Shown: one piece after another, positions 18,432 through 27,916 of the stretch | How positions within the stretch are numbered: position 1 is the stretch's first letter | How the letters are laid out: every line of letters starts with the position of its first letter | Assembly (NCBI RefSeq): GCF_003063435.1 | Contig: NZ_NESL01000006.1 | Coordinates: 62,001-126,000 of the forward strand | Origin: Limnohabitans sp. 2KL-1 | GTDB lineage: Bacteria; Pseudomonadota; Gammaproteobacteria; Burkholderiales; Burkholderiaceae_C | Direction: 5' to 3' | DNA length: 64,000 nt | Notes under the pieces: generated by a model | The model's database searches: none | Seen by the model: only the letters and a program-made list of their open reading frames with translations | What the model was told of the DNA's origin: nothing | Translations under genes and position numbers: made by a program

Positions 18432-19385
18432 TCAGTTGAGGGCCATGCTCAGCTTGCGCCGGTAGCTGGAGATCATGGCCAGCAGCGGGTCTTCGGCCAC
18501 GGCCGCTTTGCCCATCAACTCAATGCCGCCCGCCGATTTGCCTGTAGCGTCTTGCGTTTTGGGTTTGGGCGGTGTCATCAGCTCCAGCAGGGCGACAAAG
18601 GTTTTGCGCGGGGCCTCGTCGTCCCATTTCTTGTCGCGCATGATGATTTCCAGCAACTCGTCCATGGCCGCTTCCCATTGGCCTACGGCAATCAAGAGGC
18701 GGCTTTTGGCAAAGCGGGTTTCAAAGTCGCGCTTGTTCTGGCCAATCAGTTCGTCAAATTGGGCCAGCTCCCATTGGCCACGGGGGTCGTTGGTCACGAA
18801 TTCCAGGGCGTTGAGCCACTGGGTTTGGGCCTCAAAGCGCAGCGGCACCGGAATGCGGCCCATGGCCGGGGCCAGCAAGGCGGCGGCTTCGGCCAGTTCG
18901 CCCAGACCGATCAGCAGTTTGACCAGGTCAAAGCGGGCATCGTCGTTGCCGGGGTCGGTGGCCAGAGCCTGCTCCAGCGCGGCGCGGGCGCTGTGTTCGT
19001 CACCGGCTTGCAGGTGCTGCTGGGCCTCTTCGGCGGCCGCTTGGGCCTGCAGTTCTTCGGCGGCGGGCAGGTGCTTGTCCAGGAACTGCTTGATCTGACC
19101 TTCGGGCAAAGCGCCCATGAAACCATCGACCGGCTGGCCGTTTTTCAGTAAAACGCAGGTCGGAATGCTTTTGATGCCAAAGGCCTGGGCCAATTGCTGC
19201 TCTTCGTCGGAGTTGATTTTGACCAGCTTGAAGCGACCTTCGTAGGCGACCTCCACCTTTTCGAGGACGGGGCCGAGCGATTTGCAGGGGCCGCACCAAG
19301 GGGCCCAAAAGTCCACCAGCACGGGCGTGGTCATGGAGGCTTCAATCACCTCGGCTTCAAAATTTTGTATCGTGACGTCCATCAT
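18432..19385 (-). CDS. cnoX: Thioredoxin-domain co-chaperone CnoX (YbbN)
   Basis: The 317-residue protein joins an N-terminal thioredoxin domain (FWAPWCGPCKSLGPVLEKVE, intact WCGPC) to a C-terminal helical TPR-like domain of about 200 residues, the YbbN/CnoX layout. Known members act as holdases that protect proteins under oxidative or chlorine stress and pass them to GroEL or DnaK. E. coli CnoX lacks the WCGPC pair, so this one may also have true redox activity (inference). Two adjacent ATG codons at 19385 and 19382 could both start it. Divergent from purE; the 173-base gap after it towards purC holds no gene. Confidence 0.92.
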   Translation of the reverse strand: MMDVTIQNFEAEVIEASMTTPVLVDFWAPWCGPCKSLGPVLEKVEVAYEGRFKLVKINSDEEQQLAQAFGIKSIPTCVLLKNGQPVDGFMGALPEGQIKQFLDKHLPAAEELQAQAAAEEAQQHLQAGDEHSARAALEQALATDPGNDDARFDLVKLLIGLGELAEAAALLAPAMGRIPVPLRFEAQTQWLNALEFVTNDPRGQWELAQFDELIGQNKRDFETRFAKSRLLIAVGQWEAAMDELLEIIMRDKKWDDEAPRKTFVALLELMTPPKPKTQDATGKSAGGIELMGKAAVAEDPLLAMISSYRRKLSMALN

Positions 19386-19466
19386 GGCGGGCAGTGTTCC
19401 GGGTTGTGTTTCGGCTACAGGTGAGGCGAAACCTTAAAATTCAAGATTGATCACGAAAAGCACCCA

Positions 19467-19967
19467 ATGACTCAAGCGCTCATCGGCGTCGTCATGGGTT
19501 CCAGCTCCGACTGGGACACCATGCAGCACGCAGTCCAGATTCTCCAACAGTTTGGCATCCCCCACGACGCCCGCGTGGTTTCGGCCCACAGAATGCCCGA
19601 CGATATGTTCGCCTATGCACAGAGCGCGGCCGAGCGCGGCCTGCAGGCCATCATCGCGGGCGCGGGCGGCGCGGCGCATTTGCCCGGCATGATCGCGGCC
19701 AAAACTGTGGTGCCGGTGCTGGGTGTGCCGGTGCAGACCAAGGCGCTGTCGGGTGTGGATTCGCTGCACAGCATTGTGCAAATGCCCAAGGGCGTGCCGG
19801 TGGCCACTTTTGCCATTGGCGCAGCCGGAGCGGCCAACGCCGCCCTGTTTGCGGTGGCCATGCTGGCCAACCACGATGCGTCGCTGCGCCAAAAGCTCGA
19901 AGCCTTCCGCGCCGAGCAAACTGCGGCTGCACGCGCCATGACACTCCCGCCCGTGGGTGCCGCATGA
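19467..19967 (+). CDS. purE: N5-carboxyaminoimidazole ribonucleotide mutase PurE
   Basis: Catalyses the rearrangement of N5-CAIR to CAIR in purine synthesis. The 166-residue protein contains [12 protein letters not shown], the active-site [13 protein letters not shown], and [25 protein letters not shown], all diagnostic. The stop overlaps the purK start as ATGA, so the two step enzymes are translated together. The region upstream includes TAAAAT at 19435-19440, but no convincing -35. Confidence 0.98.
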   Translation: MTQALIGVVMGSSSDWDTMQHAVQILQQFGIPHDARVVSAHRMPDDMFAYAQSAAERGLQAIIAGAGGAAHLPGMIAAKTVVPVLGVPVQTKALSGVDSLHSIVQMPKGVPVATFAIGAAGAANAALFAVAMLANHDASLRQKLEAFRAEQTAAARAMTLPPVGAA

Positions 19968-21154
19968 GCCGCGCGATTTTGCCGGGCTCCATGGTCAATG
20001 GCCAACCTGCCACTTTGGGCGTGATGGGTGGCGGCCAGCTGGGCCGCATGTTCGTCCACGCGGCGCAGGCCATGGGCTACTTCACGGCGGTGCTGGACCC
20101 CGATGCGGCCAGCCCGGCCGGGCGGGTCAGCCACCACCACATCCAGACCGATTACCTGGACGAGCAGGGCCTGGCGCAACTGATGCAACGCTGCGCCGCC
20201 ATCACCACCGAGTTTGAAAACGTGCCCGCCCCCGCGCTGGTCACGTTGGGCGCTCACCGCCCGGTGGCCCCCGCTGCCGAATCGGTGGCGATTGCACAAG
20301 ACCGTGCGGCTGAAAAAGCCCACTTTGTGCGTTGCGGCGTGCCGGTGGCACCGCACGCGATCATCGCCAAGCCTGAGCACTTGGCGGCCGTCAGCGATGA
20401 CTTGTTGCCGGGTATTTTGAAGACCACCCGCATGGGCTACGACGGCAAAGGCCAGATCCGCGTCAAGACCCGTGAGGCATTGACCGCCGCCTGGGATCAG
20501 CTCAAAAACGTGCCTTGCGTGCTGGAAAAAATGCTGCCCCTGAAGGCCGAATGCTCGGTCATTGTGGCGCGTGGGGCCGATGGGCAGATGGTCAACTTCC
20601 CGGTGCAACTCAATTTGCACCGGGAAGGCATTTTGGCGGTGACCACGGTGCACGAAAGCGCCGTGCCTGCTGAGCTGGCGGCACAAGCCGTGGCCGCCAC
20701 GCGTGCGATCGCTCAAGGTCTGCACTACGTGGGCGTGCTGTGCGTGGAGTTTTTCATCCTCGAAGGTGGCCAGCTGGTGGTCAACGAGATGGCCCCGCGC
20801 CCGCACAACAGCGGCCATTACACGATGAACGCCTGTGACCAGTCTCAGTTTGATTTGCAGGTGCGCACACTGGCGGGTTTGCCGCTCACGCAGCCGCGCC
20901 AGCATTCCAGCGCCATCATGCTCAATCTGTTGGGCGACCTGTGGCCTGCGCCCAGCGCTACAGGCAAAGGCCTGACCAGCCCCGACTGGAGCCAGGTGCT
21001 GGCGCTGCCGGGTACGCATTTGCACCTGTACGGCAAGTTGTCGGCCAGGCCCGGGCGCAAGATGGGGCACCTGAACATCACGGGTGCCACGCCTGAGGCC
21101 GTGCGCGGTACAGCGCTGCAAGCGGCGGCGCTGCTGGGCATCGAAGCGTTTTAA
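19964..21154 (+). CDS. purK: N5-carboxyaminoimidazole ribonucleotide synthase PurK
   Basis: ATP-grasp enzyme making N5-CAIR, the PurE substrate. The 396-residue protein begins with a Rossmann-like [22 protein letters not shown], then TTEFENVPA, the ATP-grasp core [18 protein letters not shown], and [19 protein letters not shown] near the C-terminal domain. Normal length. Overlaps purE by four bases and is followed eight bases later by the sua5 gene, so a purE-purK-sua5 operon is likely. Confidence 0.97.
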   Translation: MSRAILPGSMVNGQPATLGVMGGGQLGRMFVHAAQAMGYFTAVLDPDAASPAGRVSHHHIQTDYLDEQGLAQLMQRCAAITTEFENVPAPALVTLGAHRPVAPAAESVAIAQDRAAEKAHFVRCGVPVAPHAIIAKPEHLAAVSDDLLPGILKTTRMGYDGKGQIRVKTREALTAAWDQLKNVPCVLEKMLPLKAECSVIVARGADGQMVNFPVQLNLHREGILAVTTVHESAVPAELAAQAVAATRAIAQGLHYVGVLCVEFFILEGGQLVVNEMAPRPHNSGHYTMNACDQSQFDLQVRTLAGLPLTQPRQHSSAIMLNLLGDLWPAPSATGKGLTSPDWSQVLALPGTHLHLYGKLSARPGRKMGHLNITGATPEAVRGTALQAAALLGIEAF

Positions 21155-21162
21155 GGTTGGGC

Positions 21163-22155
21163 ATGATCCTGAGCGCGAACGAAGCGGCCATCGCCCAAGC
21201 CGCGCAAGCCTTGCAGGGTGGCCAACTGGTCGGCCTGCCCACCGAGACGGTCTATGGCCTGGCGGCGAACGCGACCGATGACGCGGCGGTGGCGCAAATT
21301 TTTGTGGCCAAGGGCCGTCCCGCCGATCACCCGTTGATCGTGCATGTGGCCGGTGTTGCGCAAGTGCCCTTGTTTGCATCGCAGGTGCCCGAGTTCGCGC
21401 AGCGTTTGATGCAGGCTTTTTGGCCCGGACCGCTGACTTTGATCTTGCCGCGCCAAAGCGGTGTGGCCACGGCTTCGGCCGGGGGGCAAGACTCGATCGG
21501 TTTGCGCTGCCCCTCGCACCCGGTGGCGCAGGCCTTGTTGCGTGCTGGGCTGCCCCTGGGCGTGCTGGGCGTTTCGGCCCCCAGCGCCAACCGTTTTGGC
21601 CGGGTGAGCCCCACCAGCGCCGCGCATGTGCAGTCCGAGTTGGGCCCTGATTTGTTGATATTGGACGGCGGCGATTGCGAAGTCGGCATCGAGTCCACCA
21701 TCATCGACTGCACACGCGGCGAGCCGGTGCTGCTGCGCCCGGGGCAGATCACGCGTGCGCAAATTGAGGCCGCTTGTGGCCGCGCCGTGCTGGACAAGGA
21801 TGCGGTGACGCAGCCCGCACCCCGCGCCTCTGGCACCCTCGAATCACATTACGCGCCCCGCGCCAAGGTGCGGCTGATGTCGGCGCAGGACATCGCCCAC
21901 AGGCTGCAAGCCTTGGGGCCGCATGCCAACAACTTGGGCATCTGGTCTGCCCAACGCCCAGAAGATGGAGCGGGCCTGGGGGCGGGCGTGGTGTGGCGCG
22001 AACAGCCCGTCACAGCCGAGCAAGCGGCGCACGACCTGTTCGGTGTGCTGCGGGATCTGGACGCCCGGGCCGTGACGCAGATCTGGGTGCAGCTGCCGCC
22101 CGACACGCCCGAGTGGGAAGGCGTGCGGGATCGTTTGCAACGGGCGGCTGCGTGA
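21163..22155 (+). CDS. L-threonylcarbamoyladenylate synthase, Sua5 type
   Basis: First enzyme of t6A tRNA modification: makes threonylcarbamoyl-AMP from threonine, bicarbonate and ATP. The 330-residue protein has an N-terminal YrdC domain (GLPTETVYGLAANATDD, KGRPADHPLIVHV, FWPGPLTLIL, APSANRFGRVSPT) plus a C-terminal Sua5 domain, hence the two-domain Sua5 form rather than short TsaC. I use the ATG at 21163, with AAGG just before it. The partner gene tsaB is also in this window at 26.6 kb. Confidence 0.95.
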   Translation: MILSANEAAIAQAAQALQGGQLVGLPTETVYGLAANATDDAAVAQIFVAKGRPADHPLIVHVAGVAQVPLFASQVPEFAQRLMQAFWPGPLTLILPRQSGVATASAGGQDSIGLRCPSHPVAQALLRAGLPLGVLGVSAPSANRFGRVSPTSAAHVQSELGPDLLILDGGDCEVGIESTIIDCTRGEPVLLRPGQITRAQIEAACGRAVLDKDAVTQPAPRASGTLESHYAPRAKVRLMSAQDIAHRLQALGPHANNLGIWSAQRPEDGAGLGAGVVWREQPVTAEQAAHDLFGVLRDLDARAVTQIWVQLPPDTPEWEGVRDRLQRAAA

Positions 22156-22170
22156 TCCGCATATTTTGAA

Positions 22171-22205
22171 AAAAAACCAGGCCCGCAGTGAGCGGGCCTG
22201 GTTTT
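22171..22205. terminator. Bidirectional intrinsic terminator between sua5 and the lipase-like gene
   Basis: AACCAGGCCCGC (22175-22186) pairs with GCGGGCCTGGTT (22192-22203) around AGTGA, preceded by a run of A and followed by TT. Placed 15 bases after the sua5 stop and 17 before the stop of the converging lipoprotein gene, so it can serve both. Confidence 0.92.
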
Positions 22206-22221
22206 GCGCTGGGACGGTTGA

Positions 22222-23493
22222 TTATTTCACGCTGTCAAACAGTGCTTTGGCCTGCTGGTGGCAGAACGGTGGCTCGTACGTCCCGTGGTAAGCGGCGTAA
22301 TACGAGGCGGGACTGGCGTTCAGCACCTCACCGTAAACGTACCGAATGGTTGCATCAACGTCCACCGAGCTGACGTTGGTCAGGTTTTTGGCATCGAATG
22401 CGGCTTTCATCACGGTTTGGTGGACGGCCGGTGGCACGGTCGGGTCACCGCTGCCGCCGCACAGCAGGACTTTGGACTTGGGCGTCCAGTCGAGCAGGTC
22501 GTTTTTCTTGGCCGCCAGATAGACGGGGTTTTGCGGATTGGTCGCAATGTCCGCAGCAAAGGCGGGCTGGAACAAGGCATCGCGTGCCTGGTTGGGCGTC
22601 TCGCCGTTCATGCCGGGCAATTTCCCGCTGCCGACCAAGGTGGCATAGGTCAGTGTGGGGTTGGGCAATAGGGTTTCGATCCAGTCTGAGTACGGGGTCT
22701 GGAAAGCGGTTTTCACGTCGCTGTACAGCGTGCCGTAGATTTTTTGCCAAGCGGTCACCAGGTAAGGCACGAAGAACTGGTAACCCGCAATGGCCTCGGT
22801 CAATTTCATGGAGCCCGACAGGTTGTAAGGGCCTGCCAGGTGTGCACCGGCCACCACCTGGATTTCGCCGGGCAGATTTTTTTCGATTTCGCGGTGCGCG
22901 GCCATCGAGGCGTGGCCCCCTTGCGAGTAGCCCGTCAGCATGACCTTGCCATTGAGGCTGCCGCCCATGGCGACGGCGGCATGGCGTGCCGCCCGGATCG
23001 AGTCGATGACCGAGGTGGCTTCGGAGTCGGCATGCAGGTAAGGGTGGAAGCTGTAATTGGATTTGGCAAAACCCAAGTAGTCGGTGGCCACCACCGCATA
23101 GCCTTGTCCAGCGTACATGGCCGCCAGCAAGCCTGTTTCACTGTCCTGCGGGTTGGCCAGTGTGCGGGGTTTTTGGACGTCGGTGCCCTTGGCGTAGGCC
23201 ACCAAGGGCGCAGCCGCCGTGCAATCGGTGCCCGTGGGCAGGAGCAAAACACCTGAGGCATTGGTGCTTTCGCCTTTGACGCCTGGGGTCACATAGTTCA
23301 ATGAAATCACTTTGACATCGCACTTGGCTTGACCGCTGAGGCCGACCAAGGGGCCGGCATTGAGTTGCGCTTTGGTCAGTGTGGTCAGCAACACGGGTGT
23401 TTCGACCAAGGAGCCCAGTGGGGTATCGCTGCCGCCGCAAGCAGCCAACAGCGCAACGCCCAGAATTGAAATGCCGTACTTCATTGTTTTCAT
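22222..23493 (-). CDS. Secreted lipase/esterase-like lipoprotein (alpha/beta hydrolase)
   Basis: A 423-residue predicted lipoprotein: the signal peptide ends in LLAAC with lipid-bearing Cys19. The body is an alpha/beta hydrolase of the secretory-lipase (LIP) type. The nucleophile elbow is GYSQGG (Ser190), with earlier VVATDYLGF. Candidate Asp in CGGSGDPTVPP and His in YHGTYEPPFC complete a triad near the C-terminus. It probably hydrolyses esters in the periplasm or at the outer membrane; the substrate cannot be told. The upstream region carries an inverted AAAGAACG/CGTTCTTT pair around 23515-23534 that may be regulatory. Confidence 0.8.
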   Translation of the reverse strand: MKTMKYGISILGVALLAACGGSDTPLGSLVETPVLLTTLTKAQLNAGPLVGLSGQAKCDVKVISLNYVTPGVKGESTNASGVLLLPTGTDCTAAAPLVAYAKGTDVQKPRTLANPQDSETGLLAAMYAGQGYAVVATDYLGFAKSNYSFHPYLHADSEATSVIDSIRAARHAAVAMGGSLNGKVMLTGYSQGGHASMAAHREIEKNLPGEIQVVAGAHLAGPYNLSGSMKLTEAIAGYQFFVPYLVTAWQKIYGTLYSDVKTAFQTPYSDWIETLLPNPTLTYATLVGSGKLPGMNGETPNQARDALFQPAFAADIATNPQNPVYLAAKKNDLLDWTPKSKVLLCGGSGDPTVPPAVHQTVMKAAFDAKNLTNVSSVDVDATIRYVYGEVLNASPASYYAAYHGTYEPPFCHQQAKALFDSVK

Positions 23494-23606
23494 GCCTTGT
23501 CTCCAGTGATTGAAAAAGAACGGGCGTTCTTTTTCAATGACTTTATAGGTGCCGGGCAGTTCAAGCCATGGGGTATATACCGATGTATTTCAAGGTCTCG
23601 CAGCCC

Positions 23607-23861
23607 TCATCGGTAACGCAGCTTCATCACCAGAATCATCAGTGCCAAACTGGTGGTGATGGTGTTGGCGATGATGATCGGCCAGGCCACCAGCAAGATG
23701 CCATAGACCAGCCACAGGGCCACGCCTGCAGTGAACAGGCTGTACATGCCCAGCGAGATGCCGCTCACGTCGCGGGTGCGAAAGGTCTGCCAGGCTTGCG
23801 GAATGAAGCTGGCGGTGGTCAGGAAGGCGGCCAAAGAGCCGACCCAGTCGATGAGGTTCAT
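23607..23861 (-). CDS. SemiSWEET-type sugar transporter (PQ-loop protein)
   Basis: An 84-residue three-helix membrane protein: DWVGSLAAFLTTASFIPQAW with the conserved PQ, then GISLGMYSLFTAGVALWLVYG, then a last helix. This is the size and motif order of bacterial SemiSWEETs, which work as dimers and let sugars diffuse across the inner membrane. I use the internal ATG at 23861; the frame extends upstream into the neighbouring dacB end, which is unlikely to be coding here. It lies 35 bases after the dacB stop on the same strand. Transported sugar unknown. Confidence 0.85.
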   Translation of the reverse strand: MNLIDWVGSLAAFLTTASFIPQAWQTFRTRDVSGISLGMYSLFTAGVALWLVYGILLVAWPIIIANTITTSLALMILVMKLRYR

Positions 23862-23896
23862 GTGGGGAAGTCCCTGCGTGTGCGGGTGTCGTGTGT

Positions 23897-25588
23897 TCAA
23901 CGTGCTGCACTGCGTTGTGCGGTCTTGCGTTCTGGGGTGTTGGGTGGCCGACGGCTGGCGGTGCTCGCGTCCAAGTCGCGCACGGTCCATTCGAGCAGCT
24001 GGTCCAGCGCGGCCCGGGCCTGGTGCGCGTTGGGGTGGTGCAGCACGGCCACCAGGGTGTAGCGCTGGCCGCTTTGCCCCTGCACATAACCGGCCACCGA
24101 GGCCACGTCGCGCAGGGAACCGGTTTTCAGCCAGGCGTTGCCGATCACGGGCGACTGTGGGCTGCGGTCTTTGAGGCGGGCAGCGGTGCCGTCCACCCCG
24201 GCGATGGCCAGCGAGTCGACAAAATGCCGGGCGTGCGGGCTGGCGTGCGCGGCCTGCAGCAAGGCCGTGAGGGCCTGCGCGGTGCTGCGCTCGGTGCGCG
24301 ACAGGCCCGAGCCGTTGTCCAGCACCGGCTCGTCAACTCCGGCAAAGCCTTGACGCCACCATTGCGACAGCCGCAAGCGCGATGCCTCCAAGCGCCCGGG
24401 TGCGCCCAGCTCGCTCGACAGCGTGAGGTACAGCTGCTGGGCCATCACGTTGTTCGAAAATTTGTTGATGTCCTGGATGATCGCGGACAGGGGCAGGGAC
24501 GGTGCTTCCAGCAGCAGCTTGGCCGAGGCCGGGCGTGTGCCGTAGCGCACTTGTCCTGTGAGCTGCCCGCCCGCGCCCAGCCAAAGTGCCTGCATAACGC
24601 GCGGCGCATACGCTTCGGGCTCGGGGTAGGCCACGGGCCATTCGCGCTCGCCGCAGCTGGCGGGGTAGCGGCCCGCAAAGCGCACTTGCTGGGCTTGGCT
24701 GAAGTCGGCCTGCAACTGGCGACGCCAGTCGCTGCAAGGGGCTTGGCTCAGCGGCAGTTGCGTGGGTGCCGATAAACCGGCCAGTGGCGGCTCAAAGCGC
24801 ACCTGCACCAGTCCGCTGGCGGTATCGGGTGTGAACTTGTAGACCACGGCCTTGAAGTTGAGCAGCAGCCCGTCCGGCCCCACGTTGTAAGGGCGCAGGG
24901 GCTCGTCGTCGAAGGGCTCGCTGCGCTCGCGCACGTCGAACACGCTGCGGTCAAGCACGATGTCACCGCGCACCTCGCGCACGCCCGCCGCCCGGACCTG
25001 GGCCAGCAGGTCCTGCAGGCGCTCGACCACCAGCTTGGGGTCGCCGCTGCCGCGCACGATCAGGCTGCCGTGCAGCACGCCATCGCGCACAGGGCCATCG
25101 GTGTACACCTGATTGCGCCAAACGTGGTCGGGCCCCAACAGGCTCAAGCCGGCGTAGGTGGTGAACAGCTTCATGACCGACGCGGGGTTCACGCTGGCTT
25201 GCGCGTGGTGCGACAAGTGGCGGGGCCAGGCTTTGGCAGCCGCAGTGCCATCGGGCAAGGGGGTGATCTGCACGCTCAGGGCCGAAGGCGGGACCTTCGC
25301 CTGACGCAGGGTGTGGATCACCTCCAGCGGCAAATCGGTCTGGGCGCGCCCTGATGGGGCTTGGGGGGCGGGGATGTCCACGCTCTGGCCGCTGGCGGGC
25401 CCTGCCAAGGCACCGCCCAAGGCCAGCGCCGACAGCAGTGGCCAACCGCACACGCCTGTCCGCCAGATGGCCCAGGCTGCAGGCAAGAGCAGGGACCTCA
25501 CGGCCGTGGGTAAAGCGTTGGCGGGCGCCCTGAGGGCATGGGTCGAATGGCAGGTCAAAAAATGGCGCAATGCGCGGAGCGGGCTCAT
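23897..25588 (-). CDS. dacB: D-alanyl-D-alanine carboxypeptidase/endopeptidase (PBP4 family)
   Basis: Periplasmic peptidoglycan-trimming enzyme of the S13 family. In the 563-residue product the active-site motif SVMK is at residues 137-140 (NPASVMKLFTT), SNN follows in DINKFSNNVMAQQ near residue 395, and KTG in AWLKTGSLRDV near residue 500. A hydrophobic segment around residues 48-62 with ASGQ after it looks like a signal peptide preceded by a long, Arg-containing leader, so the true start may be further in. The C-terminal tail (about 30 residues) is rich in Arg, Pro and Ser and not part of the domain. Confidence 0.92.
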   Translation of the reverse strand: MSPLRALRHFLTCHSTHALRAPANALPTAVRSLLLPAAWAIWRTGVCGWPLLSALALGGALAGPASGQSVDIPAPQAPSGRAQTDLPLEVIHTLRQAKVPPSALSVQITPLPDGTAAAKAWPRHLSHHAQASVNPASVMKLFTTYAGLSLLGPDHVWRNQVYTDGPVRDGVLHGSLIVRGSGDPKLVVERLQDLLAQVRAAGVREVRGDIVLDRSVFDVRERSEPFDDEPLRPYNVGPDGLLLNFKAVVYKFTPDTASGLVQVRFEPPLAGLSAPTQLPLSQAPCSDWRRQLQADFSQAQQVRFAGRYPASCGEREWPVAYPEPEAYAPRVMQALWLGAGGQLTGQVRYGTRPASAKLLLEAPSLPLSAIIQDINKFSNNVMAQQLYLTLSSELGAPGRLEASRLRLSQWWRQGFAGVDEPVLDNGSGLSRTERSTAQALTALLQAAHASPHARHFVDSLAIAGVDGTAARLKDRSPQSPVIGNAWLKTGSLRDVASVAGYVQGQSGQRYTLVAVLHHPNAHQARAALDQLLEWTVRDLDASTASRRPPNTPERKTAQRSAAR

Positions 25589-25629
25589 CGGGCAAGTCTA
25601 ACGGGCAGAGTCCGCAGCGGCGGGGCCGT

Positions 25630-26637
25630 ATGATCCGGGCCATGCGATTTTCTTCAAAAACTGTGGGTCTGGTTTCGGCCGCCATCACGGTGCTCATCTG
25701 GACCGGTTTCATTGTCGTTGCGCGCGCCTCAGCGTCCCGGGGGTTGTTGCCTCTGGACATTGCGCTGACCCGCATTCTGGGGGCCAGCAGCATCTTGTTG
25801 CCTTGGGCTTGGTGGCTGATGCGCTCTGCACGGCAGGCAGGACAGAAGGTCGGTTCGTTGGGCGGTTTGTCTCCCTTGCCGTTGGTTCCGACCGTGCAGG
25901 TCGGCTTTTTAGGTGGCTTGCTGTACGCGGTGCTGGCCTACACAGGCTTCTTTTACGCACCCGCCACGCACGCCTCGGTGTTGATGCCCGGCAGCTTGCC
26001 TTTGTGGACCACTTTGCTGGCCTGGCTGGTGTTGCGTGAAAACGTGTCTTCGGCCCGCGCTCTGGGCTTGGGCTTCATTGTGTTGGGCGATGTGTTGGTG
26101 GGCGGCGCGAGCTTGCTCATGGCTTTTGACGGGGGCGAGGTCTGGAAGGGCGATTTGCTGTTCATGGCGGCGGCTTGCTGTTGGGCGGGATACAGCGTGA
26201 TGGTGCGTCGGGGCGGTCTGGATGCGGTCCGCGCGACCATGGCCATCACCGCCTTTGCTTTTGTGGGTTTTGTGCCGGTGTACCTGGTCTTGATCGGCGT
26301 GGGGGCGTTGCCCACCCACTTGCTGTTGGTGCCATGGACCGAGATCTTGTTTCAGGCGCTGTTTCAGGGTGTGGGCTCGGTCGTCATCTCGGGCATCACG
26401 TTCACGCAGATGGTGCGCCATTACGGCCCGGTTCGCTCGACCATGATCACGGCGCTGGTGCCGGGCTTGTCGGCGCTGGGTGCAGTCTGGTTTTTGGGTG
26501 AGCCCATGCACTGGAATTTGTGGGCCGGGCTGGCGCTGGTGACGAGCGGCATCTTGTTTGGTGTGCGCCAGGCGCCAAAGCCTGTGGCTCAGGCGGCTTT
26601 TCCAGCGGGCCCTGTCGAGGCCGGAGGAAAGCCATGA
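25630..26637 (+). CDS. DMT-superfamily (EamA) transporter
   Basis: Predicted inner-membrane exporter with about ten helices in two EamA repeats, 335 residues. Family-like pieces are SAAITVLIWTGFIVVARA at the start, FFYAPATHASVLMPGSLPLWTT in repeat one, and MVRHYGPVRSTMITALVPGLSALGAVWFLGEPMHW in two steps of repeat two. Substrate cannot be deduced. Start is either 25630 or the ATG at 25642; neither has a strong ribosome-binding site. Its stop overlaps the tsaB ATG (ATGA), so it leads an overlapping four-gene operon. Confidence 0.85.
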   Translation: MIRAMRFSSKTVGLVSAAITVLIWTGFIVVARASASRGLLPLDIALTRILGASSILLPWAWWLMRSARQAGQKVGSLGGLSPLPLVPTVQVGFLGGLLYAVLAYTGFFYAPATHASVLMPGSLPLWTTLLAWLVLRENVSSARALGLGFIVLGDVLVGGASLLMAFDGGEVWKGDLLFMAAACCWAGYSVMVRRGGLDAVRATMAITAFAFVGFVPVYLVLIGVGALPTHLLLVPWTEILFQALFQGVGSVVISGITFTQMVRHYGPVRSTMITALVPGLSALGAVWFLGEPMHWNLWAGLALVTSGILFGVRQAPKPVAQAAFPAGPVEAGGKP

Positions 26638-27410
26638 GCACCACCCCCGGGCAGCGCTGGCTGGCCTTTGACACCAGCACCGACGTGCTGTCGTTGGCCG
26701 CAGCGCGCGGCGAACGGCTTTGGACACAAACCCTGCCCGGTGGCGCGCAGGCCTCGAGTGGCCTGATTCCGGCAGTGCTGGCCCTGCTGGCCGAGGCCGA
26801 CATGCCGCTGGCTTCGCTGGACGCCATCGTGTTCGGCCGTGGCCCGGGCTCATTCACCGGCTTGCGCACCGCGTGCGCCGTGGCACAGGGCCTGGCTTTT
26901 GGCGCAGACGTGCCGGTTTTGCCCGTCGACACCTTGCTGGCCGTGGCCGAAGAGGCGCGTTGGACGCAAGTGCAGGCGGGTGTGACGGCACCCGATGCCG
27001 AGCTGACTGTGCTGGCCTTGCTGGACGCCCGCATGGACGAGGTGTACAGCGCTGCTTACCGCTGGGTGCAGGGGCAGTGGTCAGGTCACGGGGCTTGGCA
27101 GGAAGCCGCACCCTTGCGGGTCGGCGCGCCCGAAAGTGTCGCGATGCCGACGGGCCAGCGCGTGCTGCAGGCGGGCAACGCGTTTGCGGCTTATGGCGAG
27201 CGTTTGCCGCCCCATGGCTTGCGGTGCGAGGCCTTGCCCACAGCCGCCGCCTTGCTGCGCCTGGCCCCCGCCTTGTGGGCGCAAGGCCTGGCCGTGCCGG
27301 CCGAGCAGGCCATGCCGCTGTACATCCGCGACAAGGTGGCCAACACCACCGCCGAGCGCGAGGCCATGAAGGCCGAGGCCCTGCAGGCCAAGGCCGCCGC
27401 GCAGCCATGA
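26634..27410 (+). CDS. tsaB: tRNA t6A biosynthesis protein TsaB
   Basis: Partner of TsaD and TsaE in transferring threonylcarbamoyl to A37 of tRNAs. The 258-residue ASKHA-type protein has LAFDTSTDVLSLAA at the start and the diagnostic GRGPGSFTGLRTACAVAQGL, then LDARMDEVYSAAYRW. Starts at the ATG overlapping the upstream transporter stop, and its own stop overlaps rimI. tsaB next to rimI is a recurring pairing in proteobacteria. Sua5, which makes the substrate, is at 21.2 kb. Confidence 0.96.
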   Translation: MSTTPGQRWLAFDTSTDVLSLAAARGERLWTQTLPGGAQASSGLIPAVLALLAEADMPLASLDAIVFGRGPGSFTGLRTACAVAQGLAFGADVPVLPVDTLLAVAEEARWTQVQAGVTAPDAELTVLALLDARMDEVYSAAYRWVQGQWSGHGAWQEAAPLRVGAPESVAMPTGQRVLQAGNAFAAYGERLPPHGLRCEALPTAAALLRLAPALWAQGLAVPAEQAMPLYIRDKVANTTAEREAMKAEALQAKAAAQP

Positions 27411-27916
27411 GTTCGGTCATGAACGCCGACAAGTTGTCCACAGGCCCGCAGCCATCAGAAGCCACGCGCAACCGCGTCACGCTGGCTCCCATGACGCAGG
27501 AGGATCTGGATGCGGTCATGGCCATCGAGCAAACCGCCTACAGCCACCCCTGGACGCGCGGTAATTTTCAGGACTCGCTCAACCCGCTGTTTGATGCCCT
27601 GTGCCTGTGGCTGGACGGCGAATTGTTGGGCTACTTTTTGGCCATGCGAGGCTTTGAAGAGATGCACTTGCTCAACATCACCGTGGCCCCAGCCCGTCAA
27701 GGCCAGGGTTGGGGGCGCATGATGCTGGACGCCTTGGCGCTGATGTCGCGCCACGCAGGCGCGCAGTGGCTGTGGCTGGAGGTGCGCCAAAGCAACCAGC
27801 GCGCCTTGCAGGTCTATGAGCGCCATGGCTTCAAGCAGGTCAGCATCCGCAAGGATTACTATCCGGCAGGCCGCCAGCAGCGTGAGCATGCGGTGGTGAT
27901 GAGTTTGAAATTGTGA
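27407..27916 (+). CDS. rimI: Ribosomal protein S18 alanine N-acetyltransferase RimI
   Basis: GNAT-family acetyltransferase that modifies the N-terminal alanine of ribosomal protein S18. The 169-residue protein has PMTQEDLDAVMAIEQTAY and HPWTRGNFQDSL near the start, the acetyl-CoA loop VAPARQGQGWGRMML, and LEVRQSNQRALQVYERHGF with the conserved YERHGF. Starts at the ATG overlapping the tsaB stop. An N-terminal extension of about 20 residues precedes the GNAT fold. Confidence 0.95.
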   Translation: MSSVMNADKLSTGPQPSEATRNRVTLAPMTQEDLDAVMAIEQTAYSHPWTRGNFQDSLNPLFDALCLWLDGELLGYFLAMRGFEEMHLLNITVAPARQGQGWGRMMLDALALMSRHAGAQWLWLEVRQSNQRALQVYERHGFKQVSIRKDYYPAGRQQREHAVVMSLKL

